The notes under the pieces were generated by a model, which was given only the letters and a program-made list of their open reading frames with translations, was not told the DNA's origin and did not search any database. A DNA stretch of 64,000 nucleotides. It comes from SZUA-22 sp963751695 (GTDB lineage: Bacteria; Bacteroidota; Ignavibacteria; Ignavibacteriales; Melioribacteraceae). The DNA lies in the NCBI GenBank assembly GCA_963751695.1, contig CAVVVP010000001.1, positions 62,001 through 126,000 of the forward strand. The letters run 5' to 3'. Positions 34,455-44,530 of this stretch are shown piece after piece (the stretch's first letter is position 1; each line of letters starts with the position of its first letter). The position numbers and the translations under genes are program-made.

Positions 34455-35870
34455 TGAGCCAACCGTGTAAGAAATAAAAATTACAATAAAAATAAACACA
34501 AAATTTAGAAGTATTCCTGCTCTACTCATATCTTTTATCTTTAATTCACCGCTGCTAAAAATTATTGCATTTGGTGCGGTTGCAACAGGGAGCATAAATG
34601 CACAACTTGCAGCTATTGTAACAGGTATTACCAATTCTAGAGGATTGGAATTCATTCCAACTGCAACTGCTCCTATAACTGGAAGAAAAGCAGCTGTAGT
34701 AGCTATATTACTCGTGAGTTCCGTCAGGAATACTATCGCTGATGTTAATAAGAAGACCAAGAAAATAACTGAAAACTCTCCGCTTTGGAGTATTGATAAT
34801 GCAATCCAATCTGCCAATCCGCTTGTTTTAATACCGTTAGCAAGTGAAAGACCACCACCAAAAAGAATTAGAATTCCCCAAGCAATCTTTTGAACATCAG
34901 TCCAATTAATCAATGGTTTTCTATCTCCTGCTCTTATCAGAAATAATAGAAATGCTCCAAATATGGCGATTCCCGAATCTGATATACCGGATAAGTATTT
35001 TGAGACAGGCATTCTAATCATCCATAAGAAGGCTGTTAAAATAAATACGTATAGTATTCTTTTTTCCTCAATAGTAATTTTGCCCAAATTCGAAATTTCA
35101 TTTCTAAACACTATTTCATCTAGAGATTTAATTTTGTTTACTGGGAAAATAAACCTCGTCAGAAGAAAAAAAACAATTGGTAATGATACAATTACGAATG
35201 GTACTCCTATTAACATCCATTCAGCAAAGCTTATGTCAATACTATAAGTGTCATTCATAAAGGCAGCAAGGAGCACATTTGGAGGAGTTCCTATCAATGT
35301 ACCCACCCCACCAATGCTGGATGAATATGCAATAGCTAACAGCAAAGCAATTGTGAAATTATTTACGTCTTTTTTATTTCCGCTACCCATCTCCTTATAA
35401 ACAGAGATCACAAAAAGTCCAATAGGAAGCATCATTAGCGTTGTAGCAGTGTTGCTTATCCACATGCTAAGAAACGCACTACCGATCATAAATCCAGCAA
35501 TAATATTATTAGGCTTAAATCCAATAAACTTTATTATTGAAAGAGCTATTCGTCTATGCAATCCCCACTTTTGAATTCCCTCTGCAAGAATAAAACCACC
35601 TAGAAAAAGAAATATTAATGGATGCGCATAAGGGGTAGTTGTTTCTTTGATAGCATTAATTTCTAAGATTGGGAAAAAAATAATGGGCAAAAGAGCCGTC
35701 ATATAAATCGGTAGAGCCTCTGTTATCCAAAATATAGCAAGTAGTAAAGCTACAGCAGAAGTTTTCCAAGCAATATCATTCATTGAGGATGGATTGTTGA
35801 GAAGCATTAGAATTAGAACTAAGGGACCAAAAAAAAGTCCAAACATTTGAAACTTCGAATTGTGCTTCAT
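34437..35870 (-). CDS. SLC13/DASS-family sodium:anion symporter
   Basis: 477 residues with about 12 hydrophobic segments. The DASS signatures are present: GVGTLIGTPPNVLLAAF and SCAFMLPVATAPNAIIFSS, the two loops that bind sodium and dicarboxylate. Likely imports succinate or related dicarboxylates; sulfate is a possible alternative for the family. Stands alone on the minus strand. Confidence 0.9.
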   Translation of the reverse strand: MKHNSKFQMFGLFFGPLVLILMLLNNPSSMNDIAWKTSAVALLLAIFWITEALPIYMTALLPIIFFPILEINAIKETTTPYAHPLIFLFLGGFILAEGIQKWGLHRRIALSIIKFIGFKPNNIIAGFMIGSAFLSMWISNTATTLMMLPIGLFVISVYKEMGSGNKKDVNNFTIALLLAIAYSSSIGGVGTLIGTPPNVLLAAFMNDTYSIDISFAEWMLIGVPFVIVSLPIVFFLLTRFIFPVNKIKSLDEIVFRNEISNLGKITIEEKRILYVFILTAFLWMIRMPVSKYLSGISDSGIAIFGAFLLFLIRAGDRKPLINWTDVQKIAWGILILFGGGLSLANGIKTSGLADWIALSILQSGEFSVIFLVFLLTSAIVFLTELTSNIATTAAFLPVIGAVAVGMNSNPLELVIPVTIAASCAFMLPVATAPNAIIFSSGELKIKDMSRAGILLNFVFIFIVIFISYTVGSNVFGY

Positions 35871-35955
35871 GATTCAGAATATATAATGATCAGATTTATA
35901 AAAATAAAATGGATGTTTAATAAATGCTAACTATTTATTCCAATTCTTCCAATAG

Positions 35956-37566
35956 TTATTTGAATGTTTCTTGTTCAACAGTCTGATCATTATGTTCTAC
36001 TTGAGAAATAAACTCTACATTTGGATTTTTTTCTTGGGCCCTTCCAAGCGAAAAGGAGGACTCGGCAATAAAAACGATATTATTCGTTTTGTCTGTATAA
36101 ACAGAATCGGATCTTAATCTAAATAACTCATCAGCATCGGTGGCATTTTCATACTTCAGCCAGAATGCCTTATATGCTGACATATGAATAAAATCACATG
36201 TGGCTCCAAATTCATTGAACAATCTGTATTTAATAACATCGAATTGAAGCTCCCCCACCACTCCAATAACTTTTTTATTGGTATCTTTTTGAATAAAGAG
36301 CTGAGCTAATCCTTCGTCAGTTAATTGCATTAAACCTTTTTCAAGCTGCTTAGATTTAAATGGATCTTTGTTAACAACAATTCTAAAGATTTCAGGCGAA
36401 AACCTTGGAATACCTATGAACATAAAGGAATCACCCTCGGTAAGAGTGTCTCCAATTTTAAATATCCCAGAATCATATAAGCCTATAACATCTCCAGGGT
36501 AAGCTGATTCAACCAGCGATTTAGTCTGAGCTAAAAAGGATGCAGGATTTGGAAATTTAATTTGACGATTTAACCGAACATGATGATAGAATTTGTTCCT
36601 CTCAAAATGACCTGAACATATTCTTACGAATGCCATTCTGTTCCTATGATTAGGGTCGATATTTGCATGCATCTTAAAGACAAATCCACTAAACTTTTCG
36701 TTTTCGGGTTTTATAATGCCTTGTGTGGTTTCACGAGAAGTTGGTGTTGGTGCAAAATCAACGAAGGTTTCTAGCAACTCCCTAATCCCAAAATTATTCA
36801 GAGCGCTACCAAAAAACACCGGTGCTTGTTTGCCTTCTAAGTACTTTCCCTGATTAAAGTCTTCATATATTCCATTAACTAGCTCCACCTCTTCTTGAAG
36901 TGCATGTACATCTTCACCGAAAGTCTCTTCCAATTTGGGATCGTGAATACTCGTAAATTTTTGAGTATCCTCTTCAATTCGTTGCTTGTTCACTCCATAA
37001 AATTCAAATTCATTTTTATAAATATTGTAAACACCTCTAAAACTCATTCCCATACCAAAAGGATAAGTCAATGGTCTAACATGAATTGAAAGTTTCTCTT
37101 CAATTTCATCTAGCAATTCAATTGGACTTCTTCCCTCTCTATCCATTTTATTTATAAAAACGATTACGGGAGTATTTCTCAACCTACAGACTTTCATCAG
37201 TTTCTCAGTTTGTTCTTCAACACCCTTTACACTGTCAATTACTAATATCACACTGTCAACTGCAGTTAATGTTCGATAAGTATCTTCAGCAAAATCTTTA
37301 TGACCGGGAGTATCAAGCAAATTTATCTTGTGATCTTTATAACTGAATGAGAGAACAGATGAAGCAACAGAAATACCTCTTTGCTTTTCAATTTCTAGAA
37401 AATCTGAGGTAGCAGTTTTTTTTATCTTATTAGATTTTACAGCTCCTGCAATTTGGATCGCACCACTAAATAGAAGCAGTTTCTCTGTTAATGTTGTTTT
37501 ACCAGCATCAGGGTGACTGATTATAGCAAATGTTTTACGTTTTTTTATTTCTGATAATAGCCTCAT
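35956..37566 (-). CDS. prfC: Peptide chain release factor 3
   Basis: 536 residues, family length. GTPase motifs: ISHPDAGKTTLTEKLL (G1), DTPGHKDFAEDTYRTL (G3), VFINKMDREGR (G4). The effector region KTATSDFLEIEKQRGISVAS distinguishes RF3 from EF-G. RF3 recycles RF1 and RF2 after termination. The ATG at 37564-37566 starts RLLSEIKKRKTFAIISHPDAGK, a typical beginning. Confidence 0.96.
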   Translation of the reverse strand: MRLLSEIKKRKTFAIISHPDAGKTTLTEKLLLFSGAIQIAGAVKSNKIKKTATSDFLEIEKQRGISVASSVLSFSYKDHKINLLDTPGHKDFAEDTYRTLTAVDSVILVIDSVKGVEEQTEKLMKVCRLRNTPVIVFINKMDREGRSPIELLDEIEEKLSIHVRPLTYPFGMGMSFRGVYNIYKNEFEFYGVNKQRIEEDTQKFTSIHDPKLEETFGEDVHALQEEVELVNGIYEDFNQGKYLEGKQAPVFFGSALNNFGIRELLETFVDFAPTPTSRETTQGIIKPENEKFSGFVFKMHANIDPNHRNRMAFVRICSGHFERNKFYHHVRLNRQIKFPNPASFLAQTKSLVESAYPGDVIGLYDSGIFKIGDTLTEGDSFMFIGIPRFSPEIFRIVVNKDPFKSKQLEKGLMQLTDEGLAQLFIQKDTNKKVIGVVGELQFDVIKYRLFNEFGATCDFIHMSAYKAFWLKYENATDADELFRLRSDSVYTDKTNNIVFIAESSFSLGRAQEKNPNVEFISQVEHNDQTVEQETFK

Positions 37567-37704
37567 GTAATTACAACTTGTTAATATTGGAATAATCTCT
37601 GATGTAAGATCAGTTGCTAAATAGAGTGAAACTCACTTCCAGAAGAATTAAGGTGCAAATATACGAAACTTGGATATTATGAAGGTGATTTTAAAATAAA
37701 TATT

Positions 37705-38370
37705 CTATTTCGTCTCAGCAATAATCGTTACTGGCGAGCTATCTATATCTTTAATCATCCAAGGAATCACGTCAACACTAAGAATTTTAGAGGAATTAAT
37801 TTCAGACAGTTTCATATCCTCAATAATAAATATTTCTCCTTTCTCCGGATCTAAGAAATTTAGATGTGCCGTTATTCCCTCGTCTTTAAATTTCCATGAA
37901 GTTAAGGAGATGAAATCAAATCCCACAGCTCTCAATTTTGGAAAATTTACTCTTAGGAAATCTGCCATTTCGGGTGCCAGTCCTGGATTATCATCCCAGT
38001 ATTTATCTTGAGTTCTATATTTTTCATAACCGGTCCTGATTATCAATAATTCAATATCTCTATTAACGTTTTTAGGAAATTGATAATGTGAAATCAAGTT
38101 TGCTTCACTGACTGGAATATCAAATACACATACTTTTTCGAATCTCCAAGTAGAAGGGTAATAAAATTCTACTCCCCTCTCACAATCAAAAAAGTGTTTC
38201 GGAAGATCAATATGTGTCCCAATATGATTATTTGATAAAGAAATTGAAAACATATTAACCCCTGCCCCTTTCGAAATTTGTGTTTTTGGCTCAATTTCTA
38301 CAGTATCTTCATCACCAAAACTTGGTGTGTTTTTTGACAATAAATGATTTAGATATATATATTTACCCAT
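37705..38370 (-). CDS. Cyclase-family metal hydrolase (kynurenine formamidase-like)
   Basis: 221 residues with the metal motif HIGTHIDLPKHFF and the block RTGYEKYRTQDKYWDDNPGLAPEMADFL. The family includes KynB-type formamidases and other cyclic amide or ester hydrolases. No kynurenine genes are visible here. It is divergent from the ATP-grasp genes, with about 85 bases between, so it may share their regulation. Confidence 0.78.
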   Translation of the reverse strand: MGKYIYLNHLLSKNTPSFGDEDTVEIEPKTQISKGAGVNMFSISLSNNHIGTHIDLPKHFFDCERGVEFYYPSTWRFEKVCVFDIPVSEANLISHYQFPKNVNRDIELLIIRTGYEKYRTQDKYWDDNPGLAPEMADFLRVNFPKLRAVGFDFISLTSWKFKDEGITAHLNFLDPEKGEIFIIEDMKLSEINSSKILSVDVIPWMIKDIDSSPVTIIAETK

Positions 38371-38456
38371 TTTTTATTCCTTTTAATCTTATAATTAGAT
38401 TATACAATTAATATGAAATTATAAATAAATACAATTAATATTTTAATAGTGGAATT

Positions 38457-39491
38457 ATGAAAATAGCTATTCATGAAAGAAATGGTTCTTCTAGTGACGG
38501 TTGGATCAAATACTGTGTATCAAATAAAATCCCGTATAAAATAGTCAATTGTTATGATAATGATATAGTAAAGCAATTATCTGATTGTGACGGACTTATG
38601 TGGCATTGGCAACATTATGATCCAAAAGCTCAGCTATTTGCAAGACAACTTACCTTTGCACTAGAGCAGAAAGGTTATAAAGTCTATCCTGATAGTAATA
38701 CTTCTTGGCACTTTGACGACAAGATTGGACAAAAATATTTATTTGAAGCAGTTGGTGTAGAACATGTCAAAACGGATATTTTTTATTCAAAGAAAGAAGC
38801 TTTGAATTGGCTTCGAAACCAAAACTTTCCGAAAGTATTTAAACTTAGCAAAGGTGCCTCTGGATTAAATGTTAAATTGGTTAAAAGTTATTCAAGTGCC
38901 AAAAAACTAGTGAAGAAGGCTTTTTCTTCCGGATTTCTCTACTCTAGTAGGTCAGCAAGAGTAAAAGATGACCTTGTAACTTTTAAGAAAAATAAAAATG
39001 TTAAGAATTTTAAAAGACTAATAAAAGGTTTAATAAGAATTTTCTATCCAAAAGATTTCGAACGTTTCTTTGGCAAAGAAAAAGGATATATATATTTTCA
39101 AGACTTTATTCCAAAAAACAATTTTGACTCAAGGGTTGTTGTAATGAGAGATCGCTGCTATGCAGTAAGAAGATACAATCGTAAAAATGATTTCAGGGCA
39201 TCAGGAAGTGGTGAATGGGCGTTTGGAAAGGAGTTGTTTGATATAAAACTAATAAAGCAAGCTTTTGAAATCGCTAAAAAATTGAATTTGCAGTCAATAG
39301 CATTTGATTTTTTAAAAGATAATGACAGTTACAAAGTTGTAGAAATGAGCTATTGTTGGTCATATGGTGGTTCTGGTTTAGTCCCAGGATATTGGGACCC
39401 AGAACTTAATTGGCATGATGAGGAAGTTAACTCTCGTAATTTTATAATTGAAGATTTTATTCTTGAAATAGAGAAAAATAAAACTATCTGA
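38457..39491 (+). CDS. ATP-grasp protein, paralogue 1 of 2
   Basis: 344 residues. Visible ATP-grasp elements: FDDKIGQKYLFEA, the ATP-binding Lys in PKVFKLSKGASGLNVKLV, an ASGSGEW loop, Mg-binding Asp in IAFDFLKDND and Glu in VVEMSYCW. The N-terminal GLMWHWQHYDPKAQLFARQL is shared by the next gene. ATP-grasp enzymes join a carboxylate to an amine or thiol through an acyl-phosphate. The substrate is unknown. Clearly a tandem duplicate of the gene one base downstream. Confidence 0.75.
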   Translation: MKIAIHERNGSSSDGWIKYCVSNKIPYKIVNCYDNDIVKQLSDCDGLMWHWQHYDPKAQLFARQLTFALEQKGYKVYPDSNTSWHFDDKIGQKYLFEAVGVEHVKTDIFYSKKEALNWLRNQNFPKVFKLSKGASGLNVKLVKSYSSAKKLVKKAFSSGFLYSSRSARVKDDLVTFKKNKNVKNFKRLIKGLIRIFYPKDFERFFGKEKGYIYFQDFIPKNNFDSRVVVMRDRCYAVRRYNRKNDFRASGSGEWAFGKELFDIKLIKQAFEIAKKLNLQSIAFDFLKDNDSYKVVEMSYCWSYGGSGLVPGYWDPELNWHDEEVNSRNFIIEDFILEIEKNKTI

Positions 39492-39492
39492 A

Positions 39493-40518
39493 ATGAAAAT
39501 CGCAATACATAAAAGGGAGGTATCTTACAGTGATGGATGGATAAAATACTGTGAGGATCAAGACATAAGCTATAAAATCGTTAATTGTTTTGATACCAAT
39601 ATTGTCGAAACTCTAAAAGATTGTGATGGGCTAATGTGGCATTGGCAACATCATGATCCCTTTGCAAGACTTTTTGCTAGGCAATTGATTCGTTCTCTTG
39701 AAAAGATAAATTTTAAAGTATATCCAAGCAGTGCGACTGCTTGGCATTTTGATGATAAAATTGGTCAAAAGTATTTACTTGAAGCTAATTCTATTCCTTT
39801 TATACCCACTCATATATTCTATGATAAAAAAGAAGCCAGGACTTGGGCAAAATCAACCAATTTTCCAAAAGTATTCAAATTAAGTAAAGGAGCTTCTGCT
39901 CTAAATGTCAAACTCGTTCAAAATTACAGTCAAGCAAAAAAACTTATAAAAAGAGCATTTTCAAGAGGATTTCTTTATTCGAGCAGAACCGCAAGGGTGA
40001 AAGACGATCTATTAAATTTGAAAAAAGAAAGAAATTTTCAAAAATTCTTAAGATTATTGAAAGGGATTGTGAGAGTTGTCTTTCCCAAAGATGTTGAAAA
40101 ACTATTTCCTAAAGAGAAAGGATATATCTATTTTCAAGATTTTTTACCAAACAATGAATTTGATATAAGAGTGGAGGTTATTGGGAATAGATGCTCAGCA
40201 ATGAGGCGATATAATAGAAAAGATGACTTTCGGGCGTCAGGGAGTGGCAGTTGGTCTTTCGATCCAGAAGCAATTAGCAAAGAAGTATTAGAAATTGCTT
40301 TCGAAACTGCAAAAAAATTAAATTTACAATCTGTTGCTTTTGATTTTATAAATGATAATGGAGAATATCTAATTATCGAAATGAGTTATTGCTGGCCCCT
40401 AACTGGATCCGAGTTGTATCCTGGATTTTGGGATAGAGATTTAAATTGGCATGAAAAACCTGTTACCTCAGATATTTTTATTATTGAAGATTTTATTGAA
40501 GAAATAAGTTCATCCTAA
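39493..40518 (+). CDS. ATP-grasp protein, paralogue 2 of 2
   Basis: 341 residues with the same layout as its upstream neighbour: FDDKIGQKYLLEANSI, PKVFKLSKGASALNVKLV, YIYFQDFLPNNEFDIRV, FRASGSGSWSF, VAFDFINDNGEYLIIEMSYCW. Differences are spread along the whole length, so it is an older duplication and not an assembly artefact. Two similar ligases in a row suggest successive additions of similar building blocks, or substrate divergence. Confidence 0.75.
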   Translation: MKIAIHKREVSYSDGWIKYCEDQDISYKIVNCFDTNIVETLKDCDGLMWHWQHHDPFARLFARQLIRSLEKINFKVYPSSATAWHFDDKIGQKYLLEANSIPFIPTHIFYDKKEARTWAKSTNFPKVFKLSKGASALNVKLVQNYSQAKKLIKRAFSRGFLYSSRTARVKDDLLNLKKERNFQKFLRLLKGIVRVVFPKDVEKLFPKEKGYIYFQDFLPNNEFDIRVEVIGNRCSAMRRYNRKDDFRASGSGSWSFDPEAISKEVLEIAFETAKKLNLQSVAFDFINDNGEYLIIEMSYCWPLTGSELYPGFWDRDLNWHEKPVTSDIFIIEDFIEEISSS

Positions 40519-40725
40519 AAATAGTATTGGTTTTCTGAACCAGTTTGATCCATAAATGTCTTTCAAACTTTAAAAATAAAATTAGCTAGAATGAAAAGCC
40601 TAATCTCATACCTAAAATGATCATTTACAATTGATAGAAGTTCTATAAATTGGTACTTATTTTGTATAATTTAATAGAATCTAATTACCAGACATTAAGT
40701 CACTTTTAAATTATGAAAGAGTAGA

Positions 40726-41754
40726 ATGGGAAAAACTAAAATAAATAGCAGACCCTATAATATTGATTTCGCGTCAAAGGTTAGATGGAGAATGAAGTAT
40801 GATAGGAATCCGTTACTAAGCATTTTTCAAGATAAATATTCAGTTAAAAAATTCGCAAATTCAAAAGGAATTAAAACCCCTAAATTAATATTTGCGACAG
40901 ATAACCCAGGTTCAATTACATTCAAAAATCTTCCAGCAGATTGCTTCATTAAAGCAAATCATGGATGTGAATGGAATATTTTAAGAATTAAATCTAAGTT
41001 ATATTTATTCAAAGATGGTTCTGATTTTGAAGATTTGGCTAATCCATTTTTTGATACAGACAAAATTGAAAAATATAGAATTTCTGAAGAAGAGTCTTTC
41101 GACCTATGCACTCAATGGCTTCAAACCAAATATCAATCTGAGGAGTGGGCCTATCAAAATATAGAACCGAGAATTTTAATTGAAGAAATTCAATTTCCGG
41201 AATATGGAAAAGATCTTTTAGATTATCGGTTATATACATTTAATGGAAAGGTAAAAGCTATTAGTATTGGATCTTTGAATTATAGGAGGACTAAAAAAAA
41301 TGTTTTCTTTGATCCCGATTGGAATGAAATCGAATTATCAATTTATAAAGAAGATGTTCCAGTTCCATTACCAGATAAACCAGAAAATTTGGATTCAATG
41401 ATTTCAATTGCAGAAACTTTAGGAGAAAATGTTGATTTCGTTAGAATTGATCTATTTAATACTAATAAAGGAATCGCTCTTAGCGAAATGACCGTTTATC
41501 CTGAGGGAGGTGCACAATGTACACCAACACTCTGCCCTACCTTTAATAGATGGTTAGGAAGTCATTGGGAATTGTCTTTTAGTCCGACAATTCAAGCATT
41601 CCTATTCAATTTTTTTTATTCGACATCCATTAAATTTTTTGGAAGATATAAAGATTGGAGAGTCAATCCAACAAAGACTGAAATTCTAAAAAATTTAAAA
41701 GTGCAATCCAAAAAAGGGAGAAACTTAGTGATATCTGAAGAACTTTATTCCTAA
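40726..41754 (+). CDS. TupA-like ATP-grasp protein
   Basis: 342 residues. The start RWRMKYDRNPLLSIFQDKYSVKKFANSKGIKTPKLIF, with FIKANHGCEWNIL, EEIQFPEYGKDLLDYRLYTFNGKVKAI and VRIDLFNTNKGIALSEMTVYPEGG, matches the TupA-like ATP-grasp family found in polysaccharide or teichuronopeptide loci. It may add an amino acid to a sugar polymer or another acceptor. It follows the ATP-grasp pair after a 207-base gap, so it may have its own promoter. Ends on overlapping bases with the convergent SDR. Confidence 0.7.
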   Translation: MGKTKINSRPYNIDFASKVRWRMKYDRNPLLSIFQDKYSVKKFANSKGIKTPKLIFATDNPGSITFKNLPADCFIKANHGCEWNILRIKSKLYLFKDGSDFEDLANPFFDTDKIEKYRISEEESFDLCTQWLQTKYQSEEWAYQNIEPRILIEEIQFPEYGKDLLDYRLYTFNGKVKAISIGSLNYRRTKKNVFFDPDWNEIELSIYKEDVPVPLPDKPENLDSMISIAETLGENVDFVRIDLFNTNKGIALSEMTVYPEGGAQCTPTLCPTFNRWLGSHWELSFSPTIQAFLFNFFYSTSIKFFGRYKDWRVNPTKTEILKNLKVQSKKGRNLVISEELYS

Positions 41755-42512
41755 TTTGCTGTTACTCCACCGTCGATCGAAATAACAGACCCAGTTAAAA
41801 AAGTACCCGATTCGAAAGCAAGGAAATAAACTAGTTCAGCAACCTCTTCTGGGGTTCCAAATCTTTTAATAGGAAATCTCTCGGTTTCAGCAATTGTCGC
41901 AGCTTTTATATCTCCACCGAATTCTTCATGAGACCATCTTTCAATATTCTTCCTAGTAAGTAGCGTATCAATCGTACCGGGACAAATTGAATTAACATTT
42001 ATATTGTATTCAGCAAGTTCTAATGATAAGCTTTTTGTTATCTGGGCAATAGCACCTTTACTCGCACCATAGGCTAAATTATTTGGTTTCCCAATTATGC
42101 TTTGATCGGATCCCATTAAAACAATTGAGCCTTGTTTCTGTTTAATAATGTAAGGGATACAACTTTTAATTGTAAATATCATCGATCTTAGATTTGTGTT
42201 TAAGACATTATCCCAATCTTCTTCAGTAATGCTAAATATTGAATTTGATTTATGTATTCCAGCATTTGCAAAAACACTATCTATTCTTCCGAATTTTTGC
42301 ATGGTCTCTTTAGTCGCTTCTTCAAGTCTATGTGTATTATTTACATCACCTTCAATGAACAATATTTGATCGGATGAATAATTCGAAGCTAACTTTTGGG
42401 ATTCTACTGCATTGTAATCAAACAATGCTACTCTGATACCTTTCCTAATAAGTTTTTCAACCGATGCTTTTCCAATTCCAGTTGCACCTCCTGTCACAAA
42501 ACAAACTTTCAT
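41751..42512 (-). CDS. Short-chain dehydrogenase/reductase
   Basis: 253 residues with the NAD-binding loop TGGATGIGKAS, ANAGIHKS, the catalytic Tyr and Lys in YGASKGAIAQ, and the Rossmann ending FLTGSVISIDGG. Typical classical SDR. Its role within the ATP-grasp neighbourhood is unknown. Thirty-eight bases downstream of the GNAT gene. Confidence 0.88.
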   Translation of the reverse strand: MKVCFVTGGATGIGKASVEKLIRKGIRVALFDYNAVESQKLASNYSSDQILFIEGDVNNTHRLEEATKETMQKFGRIDSVFANAGIHKSNSIFSITEEDWDNVLNTNLRSMIFTIKSCIPYIIKQKQGSIVLMGSDQSIIGKPNNLAYGASKGAIAQITKSLSLELAEYNINVNSICPGTIDTLLTRKNIERWSHEEFGGDIKAATIAETERFPIKRFGTPEEVAELVYFLAFESGTFLTGSVISIDGGVTAN

Positions 42513-42550
42513 TTATTCTAATCCTTTTTTAAGTCTTATATTTTTTTAAT

Positions 42551-43018
42551 TTAAAAAATTATTTCATTTATTCGGTACTCAGTCTGTTGCATTCCACCAG
42601 TTAATGCTGCAGAATGGATAGCATTATTAGATTTGTGCCGATAGCCTCTAATGCCTTTCACATTTGGTTGTGATTTAGCCCATTTCTTAGCATGTTCAAA
42701 AAGTGTTTTCCGAACACCCATTCTTCTGTAGTCAGGATGAGTATAAGTACCAGTGAGCCAAAGGATATAACCATTTCTCCATTCTGACCATTCTTTACCA
42801 TTTATCATAAAACATCCAATTACCTTTTCTCTATCACAAGCGACAAAAGTTATCCCCTTTGCATTATCCCTTAATACACTTTCAATGCCAATTTTCACTA
42901 ATTTATCATCAATATTTTTGTTTTCTGTTTCCTTAGCGATGCTTATACTAAAACTAGCTAAAGCATCGAGATCTTTTAAGTCAGCAATCCTGACTGTCCA
43001 ATTATTATTTGTTTTCAT
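42551..43018 (-). CDS. GNAT-family N-acetyltransferase
   Basis: 155 residues. The acetyl-CoA region shows YRRMGVRKTLFEHAKKWAKSQPNVKGIRGY, and IGCFMINGKEW precedes it. Acetylates an amine substrate; identity unknown. Probably co-transcribed with the SDR that follows. Confidence 0.82.
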   Translation of the reverse strand: MKTNNNWTVRIADLKDLDALASFSISIAKETENKNIDDKLVKIGIESVLRDNAKGITFVACDREKVIGCFMINGKEWSEWRNGYILWLTGTYTHPDYRRMGVRKTLFEHAKKWAKSQPNVKGIRGYRHKSNNAIHSAALTGGMQQTEYRINEIIF

Positions 43019-43237
43019 TTATTATCAGCCCAAGAATTGTATATATTAATTTAGATTTTAACTGTAATTCAAATATAACATTTCTTTATATTCATTTTCA
43101 GTGATGAAAAAATTATTTGAAATTCAAATTGACATTATTCTAATCGTCCTTTTTATTTAAAATATTGCGCCATTCAACATGAGAACTACCACTTTCAATA
43201 TAGATGGATTAATCTCTGAAATAAAATTACTGCTTAT

Positions 43238-44524
43238 ATGAATACGAATTTAATCCGTGGGATTAAAAGGTGGGATCTTGTTGCAATTCTACTTAATGGT
43301 GTAATTGGTGCTGGAATCTTTGGACTTCCATCAAAAGTGCAAGCAATTGTCGGTTCTTATAGTCTTCTAGCCTATCTAGTATGCGCATTTTTAATCTTAC
43401 TTATAATTATGTGTTTTGCCGAAGTAGGAAGTAGATTTAAAGAAACAGGAGGACCATATATTTATGCTTACAAATCATTTGGACCACATATAGGTTTTGG
43501 AATCGGCTGGTTGGTTTGGTTATCAAGAGTAACCGCCTTTGCAGCTCTATGTAATCTTTTAATCGATTATCTCAGCTTCATATATCCAGCTGCAACAATT
43601 GGAATAACTAGAATAATTATAATTAGTCTTATAGTCCTTGGTTTGACCCTAATCAATCTTCTTGGGGTTAGAAAAGCAGCAATAACTATCAATTTCTTTA
43701 CAATTGCTAAGTTGATTCCACTGATAGTGTTCATTATTTGGGGACTATTTTATATAAATATTTCAAATTTTACATTTGAAAATGAGCTAACTTTTGATTC
43801 GCTTTCAACGAGTGTACTTCTTCTGATATTTGCATTTAGCGGCTTCGAGGTAGGTGTGATACCAACAGGTGAGATTAGGAATCCGCGGAAAAATATTCCA
43901 TTTGCTATGTTTACATTAATAGCTGTGGTGGTTGCACTTTATCTTTTAATTCAATTTGTCAGCATCGGTACTTTTCCTGATCTATCAACATCAAACCAGC
44001 CTCTTGCTGAAGCAAGTAGGTTGTTTATGGGTAATACTGGAGCGGTTTTTATAACTCTAGGAGCATTGGTATCAATTACAGGGACATTGAACTCAACAAT
44101 GCTTTCGGGACCAAGAGCGCTCTTTGCAATTGCAGAGCAAGGTCAGTTCCCAAAGTTTTTTGCATCTGTAAATCCTAGATTTCACACCCCTCATTATGCA
44201 ATAATTATCTCCGGACTGGTTGTACTAATTTTAAGTATTGGAGGAGATTTTATTTCAGCTGTAAAAATTAGTACTGTAATTAGACTAATAACCTACGCTA
44301 TTACCAGTGCTTCCTTACCAATTCTTCGTAGAAAAAGTAAAGATAGTTTATCAGGTGGATTTACCTCACCGTTTGGCAAAATTATTTCTATAACTGCTCT
44401 AGTTTTAATTGCGTTGCTTTTTACAACAATAACAACTGGAGAAGTGCTCAATCTTATAGCAGCAATTATGATTGGTTTCGTTCTCTATTTACCATATTTG
44501 ATTTTTAAAAAACGTAGGAAGTAA
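43238..44524 (+). CDS. APC-family amino acid/polyamine permease
   Basis: 428 residues with 12 hydrophobic helices. The first helix carries the APC loop LLNGVIGAGIFGLPSK, and FAFSGFEVGVIPTGEIRNPRKNIPFA is the usual helix 6-7 region. An amino acid or amine importer or exchanger. It might supply substrate to the neighbouring ATP-grasp enzymes; that is inference. Confidence 0.88.
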   Translation: MNTNLIRGIKRWDLVAILLNGVIGAGIFGLPSKVQAIVGSYSLLAYLVCAFLILLIIMCFAEVGSRFKETGGPYIYAYKSFGPHIGFGIGWLVWLSRVTAFAALCNLLIDYLSFIYPAATIGITRIIIISLIVLGLTLINLLGVRKAAITINFFTIAKLIPLIVFIIWGLFYINISNFTFENELTFDSLSTSVLLLIFAFSGFEVGVIPTGEIRNPRKNIPFAMFTLIAVVVALYLLIQFVSIGTFPDLSTSNQPLAEASRLFMGNTGAVFITLGALVSITGTLNSTMLSGPRALFAIAEQGQFPKFFASVNPRFHTPHYAIIISGLVVLILSIGGDFISAVKISTVIRLITYAITSASLPILRRKSKDSLSGGFTSPFGKIISITALVLIALLFTTITTGEVLNLIAAIMIGFVLYLPYLIFKKRRK

Positions 44525-44530
44525 ATTGCT

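Noticed and set aside
38457..40518. Assembly duplication of one ATP-grasp gene
   Set aside because: The copies differ in sequence along their whole length, including length of the inner loops, so they are true paralogues.
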